Shown here one piece after another: positions 1 through 5,225 of a stretch of 20,845 bases of DNA. A program made the translations under genes and the position numbers. The notes below the pieces were generated by a model. The model did not search any database. It was not told the origin of the DNA and worked only from the letters and a program-made list of their open reading frames with translations. Origin of the DNA: JAWXBR01 sp034440235 (GTDB taxonomy: Bacteria > Bacteroidota > Ignavibacteria > Kapaibacteriales > Kapaibacteriaceae); assembly GCA_034440235.1 (NCBI GenBank), contig JAWXBR010000051.1:1-20845 (forward strand), in the 5' to 3' direction. The stretch's first letter is position 1. Each line of letters starts with the position of its first letter.

Positions 1-866
1 TCATCTACACCTGTAACAGGTCTGACGACCCAAGGAAACTCTTCTCCCTGAAAGACGAAATGCTGATGGACGATACTGTCAGCAACTGTGTAGCTGATAT
101 TGAAATCGTTACCCGCTTGCTGAACATGTACATCAAGAAGATAGATGCCTGTGAGGAAGCTAACGCTGCTCTGCGCATAAATAGTACCGAGATAGAGCAT
201 GCGGAGTTTACCATCGGCGCATCGCATCATGCGCATCGTCCATCTGTCACGGCCCATTTCCATTGATGCAAAACCATTGGGAAACGTTAACGTTCGAGCA
301 CAACCATGACCACGGTCCGGACCGGCAAGAACCGCTTGGAACCACACGGGGTGGGGATCGTTACCGCTACCAGTGTATTGGCGGACCACAACGTCCATTC
401 GTCCGTCTCCGTCAACATCCACAGATGATCGCGCCTCTCCACCATCCTTTTGAAGACAATTGACAGTATCAACAACGGTTAGCGTTCTCCCGTCCACAGA
501 AGGACGAAAAATCGCATTTTCAGAAAAGTACTCCATTGGAGGCACGCCATCGAAGTCGAAGGACATGATAAATCCGCTGGCCCTTCCATTGATCCATTGC
601 GTTGATGTTGATGTTGTGTCAAGAATTGGCAATGTCGGCCAAGTCCAGTATTCACCGTTCGTAAAGATGGTTATAATATTGTTGCCGGGTATGTCGGCAA
701 CGTTCTGCAAATACACACCGAGGCCTACCTTATTCATAGGTCGAGTCCAAACCGTCTGCATTTCCTTGGCCTTAGAATCGTCATAAACGACGGGCTCTTG
801 AGCGTATGCACGCAGGCTGCTAATGAGTAGCATTGAAAGTGCATACGTACTGACACAACATTTCAT
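1..866 (-). CDS. Secreted protein with Ca-binding-loop-like motif, 5' part only
   Basis: An open frame runs without a stop from an ATG at 866 to the left edge of the window: 288 complete codons plus two bases, so the C-terminus lies outside. The N-terminus is a clear signal peptide (MKCCVSTYALSMLLISS, then RAYA before QEP, likely cut after residue 22). Residues 148-163 read SSVDVDGDGRMDVVVRQ, a DxDxDG loop followed by DVVV, typical of FG-GAP/VCBS-type repeats in large exported proteins. The rest is beta-rich, with many aromatic residues. The protein is probably exported to the periplasm or cell surface; a type IX sorting tail could lie in the missing part. No enzymatic function is recognised. 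The 198 bases upstream show no clear TAnnTTTG promoter. Confidence 0.8.
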   Translation of the reverse strand, partial: MKCCVSTYALSMLLISSLRAYAQEPVVYDDSKAKEMQTVWTRPMNKVGLGVYLQNVADIPGNNIITIFTNGEYWTWPTLPILDTTSTSTQWINGRASGFIMSFDFDGVPPMEYFSENAIFRPSVDGRTLTVVDTVNCLQKDGGEARSSVDVDGDGRMDVVVRQYTGSGNDPHPVWFQAVLAGPDRGHGCARTLTFPNGFASMEMGRDRWTMRMMRCADGKLRMLYLGTIYAQSSVSFLTGIYLLDVHVQQAGNDFNISYTVADSIVHQHFVFQGEEFPWVVRPVTGVD

Positions 867-1064
867 AGTTCACTGCGAAGAAGAATGATAAAAAATTCCT
901 ATATGCTTCACTAGTCGACGAATGTCATAATGCGTAGTAGTTATCCGAAAATCACGAGTCCTACGTGACGACCAGAATCAGCTACAACATATGGTCTTAT
1001 ATGCTGGAAATACCCAAAACAGGGTATGGTTATTGAATACTGCAAACAAGGAGGATTGCGCGGA
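867..1064. other. Intergenic gap between two minus-strand genes
   Basis: There is no convincing gene, RNA or terminator here. Short minus-strand promoter elements for the gene ending at the left edge would be expected here, but none with the TTG-N19-TAnnTTTG form is visible. Confidence 0.5.
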
Positions 1065-1313
1065 TCATTTTGACTCACCTCCTACGGCTTGGTTCATCTG
1101 TTCCTCGATAGCACGAACAGCGCGCGCAACAGCCATCATGACCTCCGTGTTACGATTCACCTTAATTGCCTGAAATACGGATCGTCGTCCGCCTTTGTAA
1201 TTGAAGTCCTTAGCCACTCTTGTGAGAATTCCACGATACGGATTCTTACTGAAGGGCACATTGTCCATCAGCTCACACAAGGCCCGAAATGCACTGTCGT
1301 TCGGCGTGGCCAC
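1065..1313 (-). CDS. Small helix-turn-helix-like protein
   Basis: This is an 82-residue protein. It starts at GTG 1313, the first start after an in-frame stop 9 bases upstream; ATG 1265 is a shorter alternative. Residues 28-70 (RGILTRVAKDF, then RRSVFQAIKVNRNTEVMMAVARAV) look like a compact HTH: helix, 'ILTRVAKDF' as the positioning helix, a short basic loop (NYKGGRR), and 'SVFQAIK' as the recognition helix. This resembles small phage or plasmid Cro-like regulators, and the call is made by eye only. It is transcribed away from the XRE regulator at 1491, so the two share the intervening region with its TTGAC array, an arrangement typical of repressor/antirepressor or CI/Cro pairs. It could equally be an uncharacterised accessory protein. 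Confidence 0.6.
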   Translation of the reverse strand: MATPNDSAFRALCELMDNVPFSKNPYRGILTRVAKDFNYKGGRRSVFQAIKVNRNTEVMMAVARAVRAIEEQMNQAVGGESK

Positions 1314-1330
1314 AGAACTATGTTAGATTG

Positions 1331-1363
1331 TTGACAAAGTGTTGACGATCAGTTGACAAGCGA
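1331..1363. promoter_or_regulatory. Three phased TTGAC direct repeats, candidate operator
   Basis: TTGAC occurs at 1331, 1342 and 1353, exactly 11 bp apart (TTGACAAAGTG, TTGACGATCAG, TTGACAAGCGA), so all copies face the same side of the helix. The array sits just upstream of the 82-residue HTH gene start (1313), between it and the divergent XRE gene. It is a natural candidate for the binding site of one of these two proteins (inference). Two of the copies are also perfect -35-like TTGACA hexamers, but no matching -10 is seen at 16-18 bp. Confidence 0.45.
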
Positions 1364-1490
1364 TTACCATATGAATCGATTGATTATCACCCTGCCTTGA
1401 TCCTTCCCGCTCGGCTGACTAGCACGCAGCAAGCGCTAGATCAGTTGTCATTTGTCTCGGTTCAAAGATAGTGGAACTATATGCAACAGA

Positions 1491-1895
1491 ATGTCAACTA
1501 AAAAGAACTCAGTTTCAATATCGCGTTCAGCCGAAGTGGTTGGTGTTCGGCAAGATATCAATGCACGATTTTCACGAATCAAGGATTTGCTCGGGTTGTC
1601 TGGCGCTGATATTGCGAGAGGCAGTGGTCAAACACGCGCGTACATTAGCCGCATCAGTACAGGTCAAGCTAATGTGGGCCTTGACTTGCTAGTTTTCTTA
1701 GCAACGCATCACCACGTATCAATCGACTGGTTTCTGACTGGAATTGGGTCGCCAATACGAAGCATCATGCTGACTGATGCGGCAGAAGATCAGAAACTCC
1801 GGCAGGAACTACTCAATCTTCGCGAGGAAGTTGAAGCGTTAAAACGATTGGTAGGGAAGAAGGCATGTAAGCGCAAGCCAAGTATCGGACGGTAA
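1491..1895 (+). CDS. XRE-family transcriptional regulator with C-terminal coiled coil
   Basis: This is a 134-residue protein. ATG 1491 is preferred over an in-frame TTG at 1452. Residues 24-84 form a lambda-repressor-type HTH: NARFSRIKDLLGLSGADIARG, then GQTRAYISRISTG as the recognition helix (46-58), ending in the family's characteristic 'IDWFLTGIG' (78-86). Residues 99-122 are a heptad-like, Leu/Glu/Arg-rich segment (DQKLRQELLNLREEVEALK) that probably forms a dimerising coiled coil. There is no sensor or peptidase domain, so it is a simple DNA-binding repressor or activator. Its likely target is the phased TTGAC array upstream, giving autoregulation plus control of the divergent small HTH gene (inference). 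The family assignment is firm; the regulon is unknown. Confidence 0.88.
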   Translation: MSTKKNSVSISRSAEVVGVRQDINARFSRIKDLLGLSGADIARGSGQTRAYISRISTGQANVGLDLLVFLATHHHVSIDWFLTGIGSPIRSIMLTDAAEDQKLRQELLNLREEVEALKRLVGKKACKRKPSIGR

Positions 1896-1978
1896 ACTAA
1901 TTAGCGACCGACATTAGCGCAAGGGGACGAACATAGATACAAACAGCGAGCAGCGTAACGTTTCTGAATCAGTTAGAG

Positions 1979-2302
1979 TTATAGGTGTGGGAGTGGGGGC
2001 AATGAATCAGGATCAGGGGCAGATTTATCTAGCCACCGACTAAGGGTAAATTCTAGTTCGAACAACGTTTCTCCCGCCCACTTTCCGTGAATGGGAAACA
2101 CATAAAAAACGTCAGCTCGAGCAAACTCATAGTCCATCTGCAAAGCAATTTTGCTGGCTGTAAGATCCGTGCGGATGACGTAGGCCGTCGACGCAACCCT
2201 AACAATGCTCCCAGCTATGCGTTCAATTTGGTCATTGAGGATTTGGTTGTCTTTCTTTTCAAAGAGGTCATGTAGTATGATGTACGTTTCCATATCTGAC
2301 AT
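1979..2302 (-). CDS. Small hypothetical protein, ferredoxin-fold (Cas2/SinR-like) candidate
   Basis: This is a 107-residue protein from ATG 2302 (ATG 2293, METYIIL, is possible). The layout is a beta strand with a following acidic residue (TYIILHDL, 6-13), a helix (NDQIERIAGSIVR), two strands (TAYVIRTD, 39-46), a helix, then a strand (ADVFYVFPIHGKWAG, 63-77) and a helix. This beta-alpha-beta-beta-alpha-beta order, with an early Asp and a late 'V-F-x-I-x-G-x-W', resembles the small SinR-like/Cas2-like ferredoxin-fold proteins. No cas1 or CRISPR array is present, so a Cas2 role is not supported. It converges with the XRE gene. A palindrome lies 62-78 bases upstream of its start. Function unknown. 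Confidence 0.6.
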   Translation of the reverse strand: MSDMETYIILHDLFEKKDNQILNDQIERIAGSIVRVASTAYVIRTDLTASKIALQMDYEFARADVFYVFPIHGKWAGETLFELEFTLSRWLDKSAPDPDSLPPLPHL

Positions 2303-2363
2303 TGTGTTGATAATAGCGCTTGAATTTAATCTAAAGTACTCTGTCTTCTCGCATTATACAGCT

Positions 2364-2380
2364 TGTGATATAGAATCACA
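2364..2380. promoter_or_regulatory. Palindrome TGTGAT-N5-ATCACA, possible regulator site
   Basis: A perfect 6-bp inverted repeat (TGTGATATAGAATCACA) lies in the gap upstream of the minus-strand gene starting at 2302. The half sites equal the CRP/FNR-type TGTGA/TCACA, but the spacer between those pentamers is 7 rather than the canonical 6, so a CRP assignment is only suggestive. Confidence 0.3.
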
Positions 2381-2460
2381 TGTTTTCAAAACTCGATCAT
2401 ACGGGTGGTGCTATCAAGATTGTAAAAAACACACAGTTTCGTCCGTAAAACGTGCGTAGG

Positions 2461-2500
2461 AAAATAAAAAAGCCAAGTAACTCATTGAGCTACTTGGCTT
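2461..2500 (-). terminator. Rho-independent terminator of tRNA-Pro
   Basis: On the minus strand there is a 14-bp stem (AAGCCAAGTAGCTC paired with GAGTTACTTGGCTT, one G-T wobble) and a 3-base loop, followed directly by TTTTTTATTTT. It lies immediately 3' of the tRNA. The plus-strand side has only a TTT, so it acts mainly for the minus strand. Confidence 0.9.
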
Positions 2501-2504
2501 TATG

Positions 2505-2579
2505 TCGGGGCGGCGGGATTCGAACTCGCGACCTTCTGGTCCCAAACCAGACGCGCTAACCGGGCTGCGCTACGCCCCG
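2505..2579 (-). tRNA. tRNA-Pro (anticodon TGG)
   Basis: The 75-base gene reads on the minus strand. The acceptor stem is CGGGGCG/CGCCCCG with A as discriminator. The D arm is GCGC...GCGC. The anticodon arm is TCTGG-TTTGGGA-CCAGA, giving anticodon TGG and decoding CCN proline codons. The T arm has TTCGAAT, with one A-C mismatch in its stem. CCA is not encoded (CAT follows), so it must be added enzymatically. A strong terminator follows and a candidate promoter precedes it, so it appears to be a single-gene transcript. No integrase or duplicated tRNA 3' end is visible to suggest use as an attachment site. Confidence 0.96.
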
Positions 2580-2593
2580 AAGACGACAGAACA

Positions 2594-2623
2594 CAAAGAT
2601 CGGGAACTTTCGGCAAACCTCAA
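2594..2623 (-). promoter_or_regulatory. Candidate promoter of tRNA-Pro, TTG-N19-GATCTTTG
   Basis: On the minus strand TTG (2621-2623) is followed after 19 bases by GATCTTTG (2594-2601), 15 bases before the tRNA 5' end. This is close to the Bacteroidota -33 TTTG / -7 TAnnTTTG form and has the same spacing and ATCTTTG core as the promoter at 2643-2672. The T at the first -7 position is replaced by G. Confidence 0.4.
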
Positions 2624-2642
2624 TACAGTGGGGAACGCGCAG

Positions 2643-2672
2643 TTGTAAACATAACATGGGGGTGTATCTTTG
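2643..2672 (+). promoter_or_regulatory. Bacteroidota-type promoter, TTG-N19-TATCTTTG
   Basis: TTG (2643-2645), a 19-base spacer and TATCTTTG (2665-2672) match the -33/-7 consensus of the Bacteroidota primary sigma factor. Transcription would start near 2679 and give a leader of about 135 bases before the ATG at 2814, containing the compound hairpin at 2724-2774. It probably drives the plus-strand run of genes from 2814 onward. Confidence 0.55.
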
Positions 2673-2723
2673 CCGATGTACCCTACGTGTGGATTGACCT
2701 CCAATTTGTAGTGGTGGTGAAAG

Positions 2724-2774
2724 GTGAGAAGGGGAGTGCCCCTAGACGAGTGGTGACGTCTAGGGGTATCTCAC
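2724..2774 (+). promoter_or_regulatory. Compound hairpin in the leader of the amidohydrolase gene
   Basis: The inner stem is perfect over 10 bp (CCCCTAGACG 2739-2748 with CGTCTAGGGG 2757-2766, 8-base loop). An outer 6-bp stem (GTGAGA 2724-2729, TCTCAC 2769-2774) encloses it with an internal loop. No T-run follows, so it is not a classical terminator. It lies 40 bases before the ATG at 2814 and would be in the 5' leader of that mRNA. It may be a regulatory or RNA-stabilising element; no known riboswitch is recognised. Confidence 0.5.
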
Positions 2775-2813
2775 ATCTGGCAAGTCCTGCGCTCACGATA
2801 ACGAACTAAAATC

Positions 2814-4235
2814 ATGTATCGAAATCTATCCGCTCTTCGACCTACACAAATGATTAGACTTCCATTCGTGTCGAGAATTCCCCTTCTTGTGTCGAGAATT
2901 CCCCTTCTTGTGTCGAGAATTCCCCTTCTTGTGTCGAGAATTCCCCTTCTTGTTCTGTGTATAATCAGTTGCGTCTTTTGCGTTGCAACGATGTATGGGG
3001 GCGAAGAAATACCCGGACGTAAACAAACAACTCCCGTTGCGTTAGTGAACGGTATCGTTCATACGGTGTCGGCAGGAACGCTTGCGCGTGCGACGGTGGT
3101 GTTCGATAACGGACGTATCACGGCTGTTGGTGCCGATGCTCAAGTGCCTGCGAATGCACGTGTTGTGGATTGCACTGGTAAACATATTTATCCTGGCTTT
3201 ATCGCTTCTGCTTCGTCACTTGGTCTTGTAGAACTCGACGCTGTGCGCGCAACACGCGATATGGCAGAGACTGGTGATGTGAATCCAAATGCACGTGCCG
3301 AGACTGCGTACAATCCTGACAGTGAGTTAATTCCAACGGTACGCTCGAACGGTGTGCTTCTTGCAAACATTGTGCCCGATGGCGGCATGGTTGCTGGGAT
3401 GTCGTCGATGATGCGGCTCGATGGATGGACCCGTGAAGACATCGCCGTATTGCCCCGCAGCGCCATGGTGCTGAACTGGCCGAATATGAACATTGTGACG
3501 GCTCCGTACATCAAGAAGAGTGCAGAAGAGCAGAAGAAGGACATCGACGAAAACGTGCGTGCAATCAAGGATCTGTTTCGCGAAGCCAAGGCGTATTCGA
3601 ATGCGCAAGCGAATAACGTCGACACGAACCGACGTGACATCCGATACGAATCGATGCGCGCTGTATTCGAGCAGAACATTCCCGTTCTAGTTTTTGCATC
3701 AACACGCTTACAGATGGAAGCCGCACTCGAATTAAAACGTGCATACAATCTTCGCATGATCATTGCTGGTGCGAATGATGCACCACTTATGCTGAATGAA
3801 TTGCAGCGTGAAAAGGTCGGCATTCTGCTCGGACGTGTTCATGCACTTCCACAGCATGACGAAGATGGTTATGATGATGCATTTACTCTGCCTTCAAAAC
3901 TTGCTGCAGTAAACATTCCGTTTGCAATTACAGAAGGCGGATCGTGGCAGCAACGCAACCTTGCGTTTAATGCGGGGACGGCAGTTGCGTACGGACTCTC
4001 TGAGACTGATGCAGAAAAGGCAATTTCTCTGTGGCCCGCGCAGATCTTTGGCATCGATGGACAGTTCGGCAGTCTCGATCGCGGAAAGAGTGCAACCCTC
4101 TTCGTGAGCACGGGCAACGCTCTCGATGGCAAATCGCAGAACCTTGTCCTCGCCTTTATCGACGGCAAGGAAGTCGACCTCGAAAGCCGTCAGACCCGTT
4201 TGTCGAAAAAGTATCGCGAACGGTATAAACAGTGA
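2814..4235 (+). CDS. Secreted amidohydrolase-like protein lacking the HxH metal motif
   Basis: This is a 473-residue protein. The ATG at 2814 is used; ATG 2850 is a shorter start. The N-terminus has four identical 7-residue repeats (VSRIPLL, residues 19-46) before a hydrophobic stretch (VLCIISCVFCVATM), so it is an exported protein with an unusual signal region. From residue 76 it follows the amidohydrolase/imidazolonepropionase-like layout: VALVNGIVHTV, DNGRITAVG, and 'YPGFIASASSLGLVEL' where active members read PGxIDxHxHxG. The C-terminal part keeps the family ending (AFNAGTAVAYGLSETDAEKAISLWPAQIFGI...GSLDRGKSATL). Both metal-binding histidines of the first motif are absent, so it may be catalytically inactive, metal-independent or specialised. 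It is coupled to the next gene by a GTGA overlap. Confidence 0.85.
   Translation: MYRNLSALRPTQMIRLPFVSRIPLLVSRIPLLVSRIPLLVSRIPLLVLCIISCVFCVATMYGGEEIPGRKQTTPVALVNGIVHTVSAGTLARATVVFDNGRITAVGADAQVPANARVVDCTGKHIYPGFIASASSLGLVELDAVRATRDMAETGDVNPNARAETAYNPDSELIPTVRSNGVLLANIVPDGGMVAGMSSMMRLDGWTREDIAVLPRSAMVLNWPNMNIVTAPYIKKSAEEQKKDIDENVRAIKDLFREAKAYSNAQANNVDTNRRDIRYESMRAVFEQNIPVLVFASTRLQMEAALELKRAYNLRMIIAGANDAPLMLNELQREKVGILLGRVHALPQHDEDGYDDAFTLPSKLAAVNIPFAITEGGSWQQRNLAFNAGTAVAYGLSETDAEKAISLWPAQIFGIDGQFGSLDRGKSATLFVSTGNALDGKSQNLVLAFIDGKEVDLESRQTRLSKKYRERYKQ
2868..2951 (+). repeat. Four perfect 21-bp tandem repeats inside the signal region
   Basis: The 21-base unit begins GTGTCGAGAATTCCCC, is repeated four times without mismatch (2868, 2889, 2910, 2931) and encodes VSRIPLL four times in frame. 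The perfect identity indicates recent expansion or ongoing slippage. There are no spacers, so it is not CRISPR. Confidence 0.97.
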
Positions 4236-5161
4236 CCGACGGTTCGCTACTCGACGTCGCACATGTAGTCCCCCCCGAAAGCACGAGGCGCATGGCCAAA
4301 CGTGCCATGTCGAGCCTCGCATACGAACGCTATGCAGCCGTTCGCCTCGAGGAAATCACCTACGCAAGCAATGGACTTCGCATAAAAGGTTTCCGAGCCA
4401 TGCCGGGCTCATCAGTGACCCCTTCGGCCGTGGGCGAAGCCCAGAAGGCCGAAGCCCCCTTACCAGCAATCATCTTTAATCGCGGCGGAACGGGTCCGAA
4501 AGGCGCCCTCACGGCCTTATCTGCGATGTCTATCTGCGGACTCTTCGCGTCGTGGGGCTACGTCTGCGTTGCCTCGAATTACCGCGGCGCCGGAGGCAGT
4601 GAAGGGGCTGAAGAATGGGGCTCGGGAGATGCCGATGATGCAATGAATTTGTTGCCACTGCTCGATGCGATGCCTGAAGTCGACTCCACGCGAATCGGAT
4701 TAATTGGTGGAAGTCGTGGTGGCATGCTCGCACTAATGATGCTTGCTCGGACAAACCGATTTCGCGCAGCCATAACATTTGGCGCACCTACAATGCTGCA
4801 TGCAACCGATAGTGCGGCATATATAAGGCGAACGATGACGAAACTTTTACCATCGGGTGCGATTGAGCAAACAGAAGCGGAACGTCGATCGGTGTTGCTG
4901 TGGGCCGACCAACTTTCAAAGCAAACGCCATTGCTTGTTCTGCACGGATCTGGTGATAGACGCGTAGACCCCGAGCATTCACTGAAGCTGGCAATGGAAT
5001 TGCAGCGGTTACATCATCCGTACAAGCTTATCGTCTACGACAACGCCGATCATGTATTAGCAGGACGTCGGCAAGAGTCGTACACCGATATGCGGTGGTG
5101 GATAGATAATTATGTGCGCAACAATGCCCCGTTGCCACGCACCGGACCTCATGGGGCTTGA
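4232..5161 (+). CDS. Alpha/beta hydrolase, prolyl-oligopeptidase (S9)/dienelactone-hydrolase-like
   Basis: This is a 309-residue protein. The GTG start overlaps the upstream stop as GTGA, implying translational coupling; ATG 4292 is an alternative. The fold signature is complete: LPAIIFNRGGTG (oxyanion-side strand), 'ASWGYVCVASNYRGAGGSEG' (105-124), the nucleophile elbow GLIGGSRGG with Ser161, the acid in LHGSGDRRVDPEHS (probably Asp242), and the histidine in YDNADHVL (His274). This matches S9 peptidases and related BAAT/DLH-type esterases; the N-terminal beta-propeller of true oligopeptidases is missing, so substrates are probably small peptides or esters. No signal peptide is obvious, so it is probably cytoplasmic. 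A C7 tract lies at 4270-4276 near the 5' end. Confidence 0.88.
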   Translation: MTDGSLLDVAHVVPPESTRRMAKRAMSSLAYERYAAVRLEEITYASNGLRIKGFRAMPGSSVTPSAVGEAQKAEAPLPAIIFNRGGTGPKGALTALSAMSICGLFASWGYVCVASNYRGAGGSEGAEEWGSGDADDAMNLLPLLDAMPEVDSTRIGLIGGSRGGMLALMMLARTNRFRAAITFGAPTMLHATDSAAYIRRTMTKLLPSGAIEQTEAERRSVLLWADQLSKQTPLLVLHGSGDRRVDPEHSLKLAMELQRLHHPYKLIVYDNADHVLAGRRQESYTDMRWWIDNYVRNNAPLPRTGPHGA

Positions 5162-5225
5162 TGGAACGACAATGATGCTTCTGGGACATTACATAAAAAA
5201 GTATGCAAACGTCCATTTCGCACGT

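Noticed and set aside
460..786. Plus-strand frame of 108 residues
   Set aside because: It overlaps the signal-peptide-bearing minus-strand gene that reads through the whole 1-866 region and has no recognisable features.
1463..1470. TATCTTTG on the minus strand as promoter of the 82-residue HTH gene
   Set aside because: No TTG at the 19-base distance (nearest are 13 and 24), and the leader would be about 140 bases.
2505..2579. tRNA-Pro as an integration site for an element
   Set aside because: No duplicated tRNA 3' segment and no integrase gene can be seen in the window.
2868..2951. Possible CRISPR array from regularly repeated 21-bp units
   Set aside because: Units are directly adjacent without spacers and encode in-frame VSRIPLL; no cas genes are present.
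2826..3026. Minus-strand frame with repeated HKKGNSR
   Set aside because: It is the antisense reading of the 21-bp minisatellite and lies wholly inside the amidohydrolase gene.
3188..3823. 211-residue minus-strand frame
   Set aside because: Low-complexity Ser/Arg/Ala antisense shadow of the amidohydrolase gene.
5112..5225. N-terminal extension of the M1 aminopeptidase from ATG 5112
   Set aside because: It would bury the signal peptide beginning at 5226 and overlap the preceding hydrolase gene.
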